A stretch of 64,000 nt of DNA from Xylogone sp. PMI_703 (GCA_021399445.1 JAJTUQ010000001.1:1798001-1862000); one strand, 5' to 3'; counted from the first letter of the stretch, positions 1-11,952 are shown. Numbers and translations are program-made. Notes: generated by a model not told the origin, from the letters alone.

Positions 1-1
1 T

Positions 2-1504
2 AATGGTATTCTTTCCACAACAACTATCCCTCCTTCCTCGTCAACAGCAGCTAGCCCCGTGGGAATCATCCCCGAAAATTCATCGCCTCCTTCTCAAGAA
101 AAGTCTAGTTCAAAATCGAAAGTCGGCCCTGTGGTAGGAGGAGTATGCGGGTCGATAGCGTTTGTAGGACTGATATGTTTCCTTTTATGGTTATTGAAAA
201 GGAGAAAGAGAAATGCAACGTTTGAACCGCTATCTAAAGAAAGGACACGTCCATTCATTGAGATTGATAATGACTCCCTCGGCCCAACCAGACGGAGTAC
301 TAAGTGGAAGGCTGAGATCGAGTGGCACTATAATCGCCAGAGAGAACGATTAAAGAGATCTTCTTCAAGTCTGAAAGCTGCAGTCGTAGGGCTGGGGACT
401 TCTTTGAAAGCTAAAATAGAAAGAAGTCGGACTCCAAGTGTTGATATGAATCGAGGAAACTCGCAGTTTATTGAGCCTCCAACTTTCACACACAGCCGAA
501 CAACTTCCGCACTATCAGTAGAAGCCACGCAGCCAACGAAGGAAAGGATTGCTGAATTGTGGGTTAGCATGCGACCAAACTTCAACCTAGGAGGTCTATT
601 TCGCTGGAGGAAAAGTGGTCCGGATGGTGCCCTCTCTGTGGCAACTCCTTCTATGATAGAAAACCGTGGTATTTCAAGCCGGCCTCTATATTTTAACCAT
701 TTGGTTGCCATGGAGGAGCAGGAGCGTCAAATGCAGCAAGAACATCATCGATCCACCCACTCGCTGGGCGACTTGGGGCTTGATTTGGGAAATCCTTTTG
801 TTGACTCTGTACCTCGAAATATGAGTACTTTCCCAAACTCAATCACACATCCAGAACCAGCAGTCTCCAGATCGAGTGTTAAGACAGATCAAGCTAGGCG
901 TTCGCGAGGTCTTTCGGTGGACGTAGCTAATATAAAGCGCTCAAGCCGAGCTCCCAGCACCGCACCAGGGTCGCGCTATCCAAGCATGGCACCAAGCGAG
1001 GACAGCTATCGGGAAACTATGTACTCAAGCTTCTCCACGAGTGCTCGTAAGGGCAAAGGACGCTCTGATCCGTTCGATCTTGAACGCCCTGAACTTTGGC
1101 GCTCGGCTCCTGCAGTTGTACCGAATATTAATAGACAACCTAGCGCACGTAGACACGATTTGGGAGAGAGTCGAAGTGGGCATTCGGACACTCCGAATAT
1201 AGGCAATGATATTCCCATTGTGCAAGTCGGTGTTCATCAGCCACGGGTCACCAGCAGAGGGACATACAATAGCAGCAAATACAGCAGTGGTGCCCCCAGT
1301 TTCTCGGACTGGGGTGAGCCTGGTCCAGATTTAGGTCTCCGTCTAGAAGGACAGACTGACAGTCTAAGGGTGTATCCAAATAGCGTGAACAGTGGGTCGA
1401 TCTATGTAGCTATCAGCGAGGACATAAGGACCGGAGGGGAAGGAAGCTGGTCTGCGAATACTTTGAATTCTACGACCAGCAATGGAGTTGGAAAAGCCAT
1501 GTAA
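2..1504 (+). CDS. Single-pass membrane protein, 5' end missing
   Basis: The frame is open from base 2 to the stop at 1502-1504 and has no convincing start, so the gene begins left of the window; 500 residues are visible. The visible N-terminus is Ser/Thr/Pro-rich, as in O-glycosylated extracellular stalks. A transmembrane helix of about 22 residues follows (VGGVCGSIAFVGLICFLLWL) and ends in a basic stop-transfer cluster (KRRKRN), which predicts an extracellular N-terminus and a cytoplasmic tail. The tail of about 430 residues is Ser/Arg-rich and largely disordered, without a recognisable catalytic domain. The architecture resembles fungal Mid2/WSC-like wall sensors and other unnamed Ser/Thr-rich single-pass proteins. 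The diagnostic ectodomain lies outside the window, so no family is assigned. Confidence 0.8.
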   Translation, partial: NGILSTTTIPPSSSTAASPVGIIPENSSPPSQEKSSSKSKVGPVVGGVCGSIAFVGLICFLLWLLKRRKRNATFEPLSKERTRPFIEIDNDSLGPTRRSTKWKAEIEWHYNRQRERLKRSSSSLKAAVVGLGTSLKAKIERSRTPSVDMNRGNSQFIEPPTFTHSRTTSALSVEATQPTKERIAELWVSMRPNFNLGGLFRWRKSGPDGALSVATPSMIENRGISSRPLYFNHLVAMEEQERQMQQEHHRSTHSLGDLGLDLGNPFVDSVPRNMSTFPNSITHPEPAVSRSSVKTDQARRSRGLSVDVANIKRSSRAPSTAPGSRYPSMAPSEDSYRETMYSSFSTSARKGKGRSDPFDLERPELWRSAPAVVPNINRQPSARRHDLGESRSGHSDTPNIGNDIPIVQVGVHQPRVTSRGTYNSSKYSSGAPSFSDWGEPGPDLGLRLEGQTDSLRVYPNSVNSGSIYVAISEDIRTGGEGSWSANTLNSTTSNGVGKAM

Positions 1505-2243
1505 TTGATGTTATGAATGGCTGAGCTAATGTGAGGAATTGATGACAGATTTAATGAAATGAGGCGGAAGAATCTAATGTGACCATGTGTTTGAGTTTAG
1601 GATAAGAGTCTAAATCTAGGGATTGTCGGACTAAAATGGAATGGGCATTGTCTATGAAAATATTGCATTCGTTTCTCTTGTTTCTATTTATTTATCATGG
1701 ACTATCACGGAGGGGTGATGTGGGCTGGAGTAAAATTACTCACAGTCGCCTGCCTCGTTCCAATAGCTAGCACGTTCGCTATTGTACCATCTCATGTCTA
1801 TCAGATAAAATCGGTTCGTTTAGGGAAACTGGAGGCTGGGTATTGGCACGGAGTACAGCATCGGTCGCTCTACTATTGCAATATCACAATATCTCTGTAG
1901 TTTAGTGATGCAAACGCTACAATGAATTCACACTATGTGAATTTACCAATATAGGAGCAGTATTGAACCTGGGTTGATTTAGCTTAAGAGGTCGACAACA
2001 ATATTATCTGGAGGGCTGCAGTGACCGCCTTGTCAACGAGGCTGTGAGATTCGATGCGTTACACGGACATCGCAACGTCAACGCATTCCAGCACCAGACC
2101 GGAGCTCTCGTTTGCCGACACACCATCAATACATATCATTGGAAATAACCAGGGACAAATCAAAGCTACTTGACCTATACCCGCAATCCAATTGATACCC
2201 AAAAAATTCAATCAATCCATCAAACCACCCATAAAAAGGCAAA
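1505..2243. other. Intergenic, no gene supported
   Basis: Between the membrane-protein gene and MED9, both on +. It should hold the terminator of the first and the promoter of the second. A 67-codon frame at 1697-1900 starts with a hydrophobic stretch but has no other support. Confidence 0.6.
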
Positions 2244-2792
2244 ATGGCAAACGCCAGCACCAACACTCCGATTCAACGTGCGACTCCTCAGCCGCTCGGC
2301 ATAACCCCCCTCCCAGCAGGCCTCTCCCCAAATAGTATCGACACCCTCCCAGCCCTAACTGCAATCCTCTCCCGTCTTCAACCTCCCACCGCATCATCTT
2401 CAGCATCATCGGCAACGGCACCAGCACCAGGAACCAGCACCAGCATCCACGGCCACACCGCAACCCACCAAGCTGGTCCCTCGCCCCTGGGCGGCGGCAC
2501 AGGCACCCCAGCCGTAGCATCCACAACAGCAGGAGGAGCAGGCAGTGGCCACGGCAGTGGTGGCGCGGGGGGAGCGAGTCTAACGCTGAAAGACATCGGA
2601 CCGGAGACGGATGGATTGAAGCACAGATTGCAGATTGCGCGGCAGATGGTGAGGGAGATGCCGGATATGGAGCGCGGGTTGGAGGAGCAGGAGGAGGAGA
2701 TCCGGGAGTTGGAGGCGAGGATTCGAGAGCAGAGGGGAGTTTTGAAAGGGCTGAAGAGTGTGGCGGAGGGGTTGAGGAGGGGGATGAGGTGA
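2244..2792 (+). CDS. MED9: Mediator complex subunit 9
   Basis: An intronless frame of 182 residues. Med9 (yeast Cse2) sits in the middle module of Mediator, the nuclear coactivator linking transcription factors to RNA polymerase II. Evidence: a proline-rich N-terminus with a short helix (LPALTAILSRLQPP), a long low-complexity Ala/Ser/Thr/Gly linker (about residues 45-120), then a conserved C-terminal segment. That segment starts LTLKDIGPETDGLKHRLQIA and continues into a coiled coil rich in E, R and L (residues about 120-180). The order of proline-rich helix, linker and KDI..T..LKH(K/R)L coiled coil is characteristic of filamentous fungal Med9. The ATG at 2244 is the first in frame and gives the expected length. 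The linker is expanded compared with yeast Cse2. Confidence 0.85.
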   Translation: MANASTNTPIQRATPQPLGITPLPAGLSPNSIDTLPALTAILSRLQPPTASSSASSATAPAPGTSTSIHGHTATHQAGPSPLGGGTGTPAVASTTAGGAGSGHGSGGAGGASLTLKDIGPETDGLKHRLQIARQMVREMPDMERGLEEQEEEIRELEARIREQRGVLKGLKSVAEGLRRGMR

Positions 2793-3461
2793 GGTGAGGT
2801 GTATGTGGTGGTTTGTTTTTTTCTTACTGAGAGAATTTATTACCCGTGTTCTATTACGAGCACCTGTTCTTTAGAACAAGGTAATGGGTGTTGGTGAACC
2901 TCTTTATCATTTTGGTACCTGTGGATGGCTTGGTATTACAAAATCACCTCTGGAAGGGGCAGTACTTTGTTCCACGAGGACGAAGGAATGAGGATGAGTG
3001 GTCCTGTTCTGCTGTTGGATTTGAGGGAGCAGTGCAGGAGGGTCATTTTACGGATAAGGTTGGAGGAGAGAGATTATCGATGCTGATGTGCTGGCGGAGG
3101 ATATATTTTACCGGTTTTGAGCCAGTCGCAGCGGCAATAAGACAAATGCGTATATTGGGGACTAGATACTCATCTCTGAGTCTTGGGTATGAAAATAGAT
3201 ATTGAGAGCCTAGAGAGCCAAGGTATACCGACAGAAGTGGTACAAAGAGAAGCAGGGTAATATTACGAACTCAGGATACTAGTTTCAAATTAATTTATTG
3301 GTAAATAGAGACTGGTATAGGTGCGAGAAATAACCTGTAGCGCGCCCGTTGTATAAATCAAAACCCCAAGAACAGGTGGAATAGGCAAGAAAAGGACCGC
3401 TAAAAACGACTGAACAAAATCACTTGCTTTTGTTTATCTCTCCAAAACAAAACCAGTGGCT
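2793..3461. other. Intergenic between convergent genes
   Basis: Between the 3' ends of MED9 (+) and tubulin cofactor C (-). A 105-codon frame at 2888-3205 has no domain-like composition. Expected to hold the two 3' UTRs; nothing else is supported. Confidence 0.6.
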
Positions 3462-4939
3462 TTAAATATCGATCTTCTTTAGAATATCATCTACTCCAAC
3501 GCCGGGCCCCCCAGGGACTACATCTGTAAAGACCTCCTCGCCTAATCTTTCTCCTTCTGGTAGGATACTCCAATTTGGACTGTGCTCGGCCTTTAGCCAC
3601 TTGAAATCATCGACTTGATCCCAGTGATTTTCGGTAGGGTTGTCTAAGATGGAGGCCTAATACACATATGAGAATGATTTCTTGCAAGAACTATAATTTG
3701 AGCATAGATGATCCAGGAAATACTTACATAGCAAGCGGGAAGGGGGGCAAACCGAACATTGCTGCAGTCCTCAATGATCGGCCGGCTCGCGCAATGGAGG
3801 TAGATATCCACATTCTGACACTCATGCATCCGGACCTGCCTCGATGCTACAACCAGTACGCTGTCCTTGATATCGGTAATATGGGCTGCTCCAGCAACAT
3901 TGCCAGCAATAATCACGGAATTCTTGATGTTCTTGAGCGCAAGACCCGCGAACGGAGCGCCGCTGCTCGCGGTAGGGACCGACATATCGACCACGCATCG
4001 GTCTAATTTGGTAACGGAGCCAAAGGAGGTAGCGCGGGAAGCAGTGGAAGGAAGAATGATGTGTAGTCCTGTGTGGCCGGAAATGTTGATGTTGCTTGCT
4101 TGCGAGAAAGAGGGTTTGCGTACGGGCCCTTCGGGGCTCTTAGTGATTTCGTCATTGTAGTTCTTTGAGAGCGAGGGGAGGTCGCCGAGTGCATCTTTCT
4201 CGCTTTGAGGAGTCATGGGAAAGGCCGGGGTGGTAGCGATGGAGGATTCATTTGAGGCGAAAGTCTTCGAAAGGGCGCTCTTGATGCGCTTCTCAGCCGC
4301 TAGTTCAGCAGCATCGTTCAAAGAGATGGCGGAGCTGTTTTTGTTGTTGGACTTGAATTGAAAACGGGCCTTTGGCGCAATCTTTGCGCGGGTCTCTTGC
4401 AGCTTTTCTGAGAGCGCCTTGATAGCCTAGTGGGGCTATCAGCAATTGATTCTGAAAAGGAAGGGAAGTGACATATTGAGAAAGAACATTAGAGATTTGA
4501 GAAAGCGTGAGAAAGACAGAGGGCAAAGAGGACAGAGGATAATATAGAGACGCAGTAGAAAGGGCAATTCAAACCTGTGCATATGTTCGCTGGTCGTATG
4601 CTGGGATGAAGGTTGACGCATCGGTGACCTCGTTAGATAGCCTCGCTATGCCAGCCAGACAGTAGTCTATGGCATCCTGTCTCTCACCACCAAAGGCAGA
4701 GTGGTTTTCCAGGCGGCTCATCTGCTCCTGGAGATCTGCACGCCATGATAAGTTAGTAAGAGGTCGCTGCTCAATATTCCAGTTGGGACTATTTGCAGTT
4801 TTTAATTTTATTTATTTTGTTGTGTTTTGTACGTACCAGTGACTTCTTCCTGAAAGTAGCGGTAAAAGCGCTCCTTCATATCGGCTTGGGGTCTGGCGGC
4901 ATCGTTGTTCAAGGGCGACTGTGTAATCTCGGACGCCAT
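3462..4939 (-). CDS. Tubulin-specific chaperone C (tubulin cofactor C)
   Basis: Four exons, read 4939-4837, 4735-4575, 4426-3728 and 3656-3462, give 385 residues. Cofactor C acts in the last step of alpha/beta-tubulin folding: with cofactors D and E it stimulates GTP hydrolysis by tubulin and releases the native dimer (yeast Cin2). An N-terminal helical region (about residues 1-120) is followed by a disordered linker and a C-CAP beta-helix. The beta-helix has repeating short strands such as LHIILPSTASRATSFGSVTK, LKNIKNSVIIAGNVAGAAHI and IKDSVLVVASRQVRMH. The RQVRMH stretch corresponds to the conserved region that carries the catalytic arginine in this family. The last exon reads ASILDNPTENHWDQVDDFKW, a typical C-terminus. 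All introns have GT-AG ends; the donor of the second, GTTTGA, is weak. Two prefoldin genes for the same folding route lie at 41.6 and 49.6 kb. Confidence 0.9.
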
Positions 4940-6421
4940 GACTGGAGTGAGTGATGCGAGATGCGATGCAAGCTAGATGGTGATGAGAATTGATCAGAAG
5001 GAAAAGAGAGAGGTTGTGAAACACAGCGTGCCTGTTGATCGTAGAGGAATGTTGTGCAGAAATGGTTCTTTAGTTGAGGAGAGAGAGCTCGGCGTGGGCT
5101 TTAAATCTTCAAAGGGTGTTCAGGGTGCTCAGGGTGGCTCTGGAGCGGGGCAAGGGGGGACGTCTCTCCGCAAGCAGCTAATGCAGGCAAGCAGCTAGGA
5201 AATCTTGATGTTTTGTGGAGCTGTTTGCTGCAACTATCTGCTGCGACTCTGCCGGCCACAATGTAAAGACTCGTGCGGGTACAAAGATACCACCAGTACC
5301 ACAGTACCAGCAGCACCGGTAGCAGCCTTACTGTGTGATTCCTGCGCGCAGGGTGCAGCGTGGGCGCGCGCGTTGTGGTCTGGTACAAGTGGCGATGGTG
5401 GGAAGAGGGGAGGTTGATAGCTGCACCTTGACGTACTTTGGTAGCTGATATCCGGCGTGAATAATAAGCATCAACTACAAGCAAGCACAGCTTCTGATTC
5501 TGACACGGGGCTGACGGGCTACGCAGAGTTACACCTGATAAATCTTCCTGCAAGCTGGAAACTTCCACCACGGCTTGTCATAAGTCATAAGTCATCACAT
5601 CGCAGCACCAGAAGCGCCCGCCACCGCCCATTTGCTTAGAGTTCCAGCGGGAAGTTGCTAGAGAAGGGGCGTGAGAGCTCCTGACGATGGTCCTGTAGTC
5701 ACGCCTTCTGAGGGGCTCTTCGGCGCATTGGCCGGTGTCCGTGAGGTGCCACCGACTTCACTTCACTTCAACCTCCTCTCTCCCCTCACATTATGTTACA
5801 GTACCATATCCGTGCTGGCTCGACTGGGTATTAAGTTACGGTCTTCACGCTGCAAACTGACGCTGCGACCGCTGCGGGGTCTGACCTCATGGCCTTGTCA
5901 GCGACGATCGTGACAGCCTCAGGGGTTGGCTTTTCGGCTTCGGTTTGCTGCCCGCTTCCCGTGGGATGCCGCACGTGACCGAAATACGTGGACTCGGCGC
6001 CGTTTCTTGCTTGCTTGATTGCTTACTCGCTGCTACCATCGCCTGAATTCCCTCGGAGTTATAGCAGACCACTGTTCCACGGGCATGCACACTTTGCACG
6101 CTTACTGGCTCAATGCTACCGCAGTCAGTCGTCGTAGATATGGGACCAATCACATAGAACGATATCATCCCATTCCTTATGACAGCAGAGGCGGCAGCAG
6201 CCTTGTTAGACGGGAGCTGTAATAGAGCTACTTGTATCACACTTGGCCCGGCATCCGTACTCCATGCCTCGACCAATCCCAGAGCATCATCTTCCTCGAG
6301 CTCAAGTATTGGTCATATCAGCAGCTATATTTCTAGCGCCGATGCTAACTCCAGGTCGGCCTCTATATACAAAGTAATGGAAATCTCTAATGCGGATGAA
6401 ACATGGGGCCAATATTTTGCT
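4940..6421. other. Long intergenic region upstream of cofactor C
   Basis: About 1.5 kb between the start of the cofactor C gene and the 3' end of the complex I gene, both on -. Several overlapping frames of 60-156 codons exist on both strands; none shows domain character, codon bias or splice continuity. One CACGTG core (5972-5977, reading CACGTGAC) is present. Short local duplications such as tandem CATAAGT near 5577 suggest little constraint. Confidence 0.55.
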
Positions 6422-7175
6422 TCATTCTTTCACCGGTACATCAATGCCATAGTGCTCCTTGATCCTCTCCCTCCGCCGCTCGTCGTATCCGGGGAAGCGC
6501 AGGCCTATCCAGCCTGAATGTCAGTGGTGTGCCAAAGTGAACCTGGAGAATGTGGACTCGTACCTTTTCTCTCATCAAACTCACTCATGATTTCCTGGAT
6601 GGGCCGTCGTCGGTTCTTCCGGTCGTATTCTCTGCGCTCGAATTCATCCTCATCGAACTTGCCCTTGTATCCGGTCAACTTTCCGCCAGCGAAGTCATAT
6701 GTGCCCAAAACAACCGCGGTTAAAGCTCCCATTCCGAATACCGCAGGTGTGGTCCCAACTGATGTGCAGTTAGCATCGAATATTCCGTGTGGCGTTTTGG
6801 TTTGACTCAAAAAGACGTACACCTCAGTCCTAGCACTGATCCTGCCAAGAACCCTCCGATGGTGGTGTTTAAACTGTCATCTTTCTCTCGTAAGTTGGCA
6901 CAGGCGTACCGAGTGAATTCGTATGTTCCTCCCATAGCAGCTGCAGCATAGCATTAGCATCCTAGCCAGCGTCAATTGAGCCCCGTTCTTTGCTCACCAA
7001 AGACCGCAATGGTGCCCCCCGTCCTGGTGAATACACCCCATGGACCAACGTTCCTCTTTGCCAAAGTGTTCTGCACTGCGGAGAGCATGGCACCTGCTGC
7101 ACCGGTGATCAGAGTGCCATTGATGGCTGCCCCAATGGCATCCTTTGGATGGTAATTCTCATCCCCTGATGTCAT
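6422..7175 (-). CDS. Complex I 21.3 kDa-type subunit (NDUFA11/B14.7-like)
   Basis: Four exons (7175-6998, 6940-6821, 6758-6564, 6513-6422) give 194 residues. It is an accessory membrane subunit of mitochondrial NADH:ubiquinone oxidoreductase from the Tim17/22/23-related fold family. Gly-rich helices are visible: AIGAAINGTLITGAAGAMLS, GGFLAGSVLGLRFGTTPAVF and ALTAVVLGTYDFAGGKLTGY. The matrix-side end is charged (DEFERREYDRKNRRRPIQE) and finishes with GYDERRRERIKEHYGID, typical of the fungal 21.3 kDa subunit. The start was set at the ATG at 7175; an upstream in-frame TTG is not needed. The donor of intron 2 overlaps an alternative GT; only GTACGT restores the conserved LRF reading. NDUFS8 and the carrier protein at 28-30 kb belong to the same complex. 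Confidence 0.82.
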
Positions 7176-7795
7176 GCTGGGCAACGTTGCGGAATGATGC
7201 TGGAGCTGCTTGGAGTTGGATCGTTAAACACTCGAGGTGGTTGCGGGCAAAGGTCGCCAACTGCCGCTAAACCGCTTTCGTGCGTAAACTAGACCTGGCG
7301 CGCCCAAAGAGCTTCCCAGCGATACGTATTATCGGTCCTCGTGGGATGGATCACTAGGCAGACTAGTTTTAGAGTTACTCATCTGTAGCTTGCGTATGCT
7401 AATTTTTATATTATAAAATTCTTAAAGTTCTGATTTTTCTTATTTTTATTCTGATACCCCATTGTACTTCTAGATTTTGCTATATTTCTGTGGGCGCGCA
7501 AGTTCAGGTCCTAGTTTCATCGTTCTTGGTGGCTTTGGTCTTAACGATCCAAGAAATTCACTACCTCACTATCGAGTCTTTTCACCCTTGATACTCGACA
7601 CCTATTCCTTGAGATAACCAGTCGCACTATATTATACACCTTACCTTCTTTACAAGATTAACATCGAGAAGCTGAAGGTTGGGTCTTAAACAGGCAACAA
7701 GGCTGCGATTCAGCAGTTGGTGGGCAAGACTGCCAGTCCGTTCGTACGGCTTTGTGTTCAACTGAACCTGCAGCTCAGAATACATTCAGTCTACA
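7176..7795. other. Divergent intergenic region (complex I subunit / UBP2)
   Basis: Shared upstream region of the complex I gene (-) and UBP2 (+). AT-rich between about 7370 and 7480. No gene is supported. Confidence 0.55.
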
Positions 7796-10700
7796 ATGGA
7801 GGCTTACAGCTTACCGCCTGGGCCAGGTATGGATTACTACAGGCGCCATAGCTCCAGCTAACACTCCAGCTGTAGGCAAAACTGCCCCGCGGTTGATTGC
7901 TGACTTGCTGGAGTATGACCCAAGACACCTACGCAAGAATGGCAAGAACCTCCTCATCGATCCTGCGCCGAAGTTTACGGGCAAGGCCCTACCTCCGCGG
8001 CAAGGTCCTAACGATTGTCGACACCAGTTGATGCGAAATAGCCTTCGGACTCACACTCCCACCTCGCCTGACGCAAGAGCTGATGGCCCTCCAAAGTACC
8101 TCGCAGCTACTTACTGTTTAAACTGCCGGTACCGGTTTGATATTGTTGTTGACTACACCCAGCGGCCTGATCGAACGGAGAGCTGCAATCTTGCAAGTGT
8201 CTTCAATCCTATACACCACCTCCGGCTCTTCCAGTCGACGAACAGACAGGATCAGAAAGAGTTGTATGGGGAGGACAAGTACAATGTCATTACCGAGGCG
8301 CATCAGTTTGTCTGTACATCTCCAACTTGTCCAGTCATAGTCGAAGTCAGGATCTGCCCTCCCAGACTTAGCAATGAGTTGATGAAGCTCGTGCTTGACC
8401 CCGCGAAGGTAGATAGTCGGTCCAGAAAAATTATTGCGAGCGAACCAGAGAGATTCGAGGGTATGGATGCTCTCCGACCACTGAATATTCTGGATTATCT
8501 ACGGCGGTATATGTTTGATGCGTTACATAAAGGTCCAAACGAGAAGAAGAAAATCTCCAGTCGAAACAAAAAGTTTGCCCTTGCATTCGCCGACGAATGT
8601 GACGATCTATTACACTATCTTGGATTTGCAGATAGCATTGAGGAAGGCCCAAATCCCGATGATATCCCAGAACGCAACTGGCAGCTACCAGAAGTCGACG
8701 AACATAATCGGGATTTCTACGAAGACATCCTTGCTGAACTTAGTATCATAATATCAGGCAGACCTGAGAGAGAGAAGGAACTCAGTGGCGTCCGAATTTC
8801 TTTTGCGCCCACTCCAGCATTAAGAGATATTGAGTTGAGCTTGGGGTATTTTGATTATCCGACAAAATCCAGGACGGTGGACGTCGACTTGATAGAGCAC
8901 CCGTACTACGCTAGTCTGGGCGCTCTGGATAACTTTACGGATGGACTGATTAGTTGGGCCTATGAAAGGCAATGCGAAAGCGATCCACCAAATAAGCCTT
9001 ATTATTTGGACTGCCTCGCCGACCTTGCAAATGGTCGTGAAAGCTCTGATCTCCAAGAAAGAGTTGCCATGGCAAAATCTGTCGGCGAATATAGTCTGAA
9101 AGATATCGAGGAAGCTTATAGGTTCTTCAATCTTGATCCTAAAACAACCGAGGGAGACGATCATATCATGGGAGTTTTCAAATCGAGGGTTGATTCTGCA
9201 CCTCGTCAAAAGGACGAAGCAAAAGCGAATTTACTCATTATTGGCAAAGCACGGAAGAGTGATAAGATCGAAGCACTTGCAAATGACCGATCCATGTCAC
9301 TTAATGAAGCCCTGGAGTTCTTGGGAGTAACTACTGATACACCATCCGACAGCATAGAGGCTGTCGCCGTGGCGATGGTAAGTCGCAACAACCCAGGCTT
9401 TATCTTAACAATAAGCTTTAGTATCTCGTCATATTGAGTGGAATCTGACAGTTAAACAGGCCTATGAAGCAGACAAGTCAAGAGTAGCCCGCGCCTTACG
9501 AGTAATTGCAAAAGAAAAAGGCAATGACTTCACATTGCAGAGAGCGGCGGCTTCACTAGAGTCTGGTAACGGACAGCCTACCCTTGATATCGGCGAAGCA
9601 TACAATCGTTTACAGATTAGTGAGCGCAATGCTCCAGATGAAACTGTACTGGCCTATTATCAAAGTCTCTCGAACGGCGCCCCAGCGGGATCGAAAGATA
9701 GTTACTCCGAAGCTCTGAGGGTTATTGCTATGGATAGACAAAGCAACTTTCTTCTGGTCAAGCTCGATGATCCAAATGCCAGCGTTGAATCGATGCCTAC
9801 ACCGGCAGATCAACCTGTGGGACTTGATAATATAGGTAATACCTGTTATCTTAACAGTCTTCTTCAATATTATTATACCGTAAAGGCAGTTCGAGATGTT
9901 GTCATGCACTTTGATCAGCACCGTATGAGTCTGGATGAGGAGAGCGTCAAGAAGAAGCGTGTTGGGGGCCGAGCTGTCGGGAAGTCTGAAATCATAAAGG
10001 CCCAGAGATGTAAGTTGCGATATCCTGGTCAAGAATATTTTGGAACTAACCTACGTGTCACAGTCGTGGAAGAGCTTCATAACTTATTCGAAAACCTAAG
10101 AACAGCATCTAGTCGATCAGTTAAACCAACACGGGAGCTCGCCGAGTTGACTATCTTCAGTTCTGCGGCGGAGGCAAATTTCAGACGAGCATCAGTTAGT
10201 AGTCCCGGACAGCCAAATCTATCTCAGATACTCAATTCCCCCTCTACCGTATACGGACCGGAAGGACCTCCCCCAGCTATACCATCTCGTCCTTCGCCAA
10301 CTACAATAGAGGACGAAAAGGATGATATTGAGATGATAGATCGACCGACAGAAGGCGATGTGAAAGACGATGATACTAGCAGTGAAGCGACTCTTGTAGA
10401 CATGGACCAACTTCCTTCATATCAGGAGATAGTGAAGAAAGATCGTGGAATGGGCGTAAGAGGAAGGAGTATGAGCAATGCAGTCCTGGAAACTGGCTCT
10501 ACTATGATTCCAATAGAGCAAGAAAAGGCTCCACAAGACACAAAAGAAATAGAGGAAGATCCCGCTGCGGTCATTAAGAGTGAAAATAATCTTAATACGG
10601 ATGTGATCTATTCGCCGCCCGACAAACCTCCTCCAGTTCCACCTCGCAACAAATCAGGCTTGGTTATTCAAACAAGCGAAAATAGAGATCTCATCGCTGA

Positions 10701-11952
10701 TGATGAATTATGGAAATTTGGGTCTCAGCAAGATGTCACAGAAGTGATTGGAAACGTCATGTTTCGGTTGCAGTGTGCCATCAAACCAACTAGCATCGAA
10801 GAGGCTACTGGAGAACAAATTGACAATGTTCGGGATACATTTTTCGGTGCAAATGCTGTATACCTTCAGAAGTCGCAAAAGTTGGAGAGGAAAGTCGAAC
10901 CTTGGGCAAACCTAATTGTCTTCCCACCAGTGACTGGATCTCGAGATATCTACGAAGCACTCGATGTGGTGTTTGATGAGCAGATTGTGGAGATCGACAA
11001 TACTTATATTCCACAACATGCCTCGATCAGCAAATTGCCTCCTATTTTGCAGATTCAAATCCAACGTACAGCATACGATCCAGTAAGACAGACAGCCTGG
11101 AAGAATCGAAATCCTGTAACGTTCCCCGAGACGATATATCTTGACCGCTATATGGATTCCGAAGTGCCAGACTCCCTATTGATGCAACGTCGTAGGGAAA
11201 CATGGAACTGGAAGAATCAACTCAAGAATCTTGAAGCTAGAAAGGCCGCTCTATTAACTACTGAAACATCCCTCACAGTTCCAGAAGCTTTAGTAGCGAC
11301 GAAGGACTTCATTAACACTCTACAAGAAGAGGCGATCGATGGTGTAGAAATTGACCCTGAGCTCAATAACAGCCTAGAACAACGCATCGCAGAGATCAAC
11401 CAAGAGCTTGCCGATATTGAATTAGAGATAACCAGAATAAACCAGAAACTCAATGAGCAGTACACTGACATGCGTCAATATGAGTATAAGCTGCAGACGG
11501 TCTTTATTCATCGTGGTGAAGCAGGGGGAGGACACTACTGGATCTATGTCTATGACTTTGAACATGATGTGTGGCGCGAGTATAATGATGAATATGTTAG
11601 TATTATAAAAGATCGCCGGCGAATCTTTGACCATCAGCCTAGCGGTGGCACACCATATTATCTTGCGTACGTGAGGAATCAGGACAAGAATGACCTTGTC
11701 AACGCTGTCTCTCGTGAAATGCGTGAGCCTCAAGTTTCAGATGTTACGCATGGTTGGTCAGAACAAATGACCGTGGACGAAGGTATTGAGATGGATATGG
11801 ATGGAGATGGAGAGAAAACTGCCGCGGTTAACCATGTCGAGAATATCCAACACAGGGAGCTGAGGCCTAAGCCTCCTTTGGTTGGACCGGCAGGCACTAC
11901 ACCTTGGGAGCCGGGTAAGGTTATTGATCTAAGTAGCTGGAACCAAGGATAG
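7796..11952 (+). CDS. UBP2: Ubiquitin carboxyl-terminal hydrolase, UBP2 type
   Basis: Four exons (7796-7826, 7876-9377, 9460-10009, 10064-11952) give 1323 residues, close to yeast Ubp2 (1272). This cysteine protease removes ubiquitin chains, preferentially K63-linked, and in yeast works with Rsp5 in endosomal sorting. The nucleophile is Cys640 in IGNTCYLNSLLQ; the catalytic His1185 lies in GGGHYWIYVYDF. FGSQQDVTEVIGNVMFRLQ is a typical inner USP motif. The region before the catalytic domain has repeated helical segments like those in yeast Ubp2 (AYRFFNLDPKT, ALEFLGVTTDTPSD, AYNRLQISERNAPDE). A coiled coil (about residues 1085-1160) is inserted before the His box. The start ATG at 7796 is followed by 10 codons and a 49-bp intron with a CTAAC branch site. 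The last intron is 54 bp with no in-frame stop. An Rsp5 adaptor gene (BSD2) lies 5 kb downstream. Confidence 0.9.

Noticed and set aside
1697..1900. 67-codon frame with a hydrophobic N-terminus, possible small secreted protein
   Set aside because: Only one Cys, no clear cleavage site, no codon bias, and it lies in the 3' flank of the preceding gene.
2888..3205. 105-codon frame downstream of MED9
   Set aside because: Amino-acid composition is unremarkable and no splice or domain support exists; likely 3' flank.
5101..5571. 156-codon frame on - upstream of cofactor C
   Set aside because: Overlaps other frames of similar length, low-complexity Pro/His/Leu mixture, no domain.
6179..6517. 112-codon + frame over the last exon of the complex I gene
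   Set aside because: It is antisense to a well-supported exon and Ser-rich by chance.
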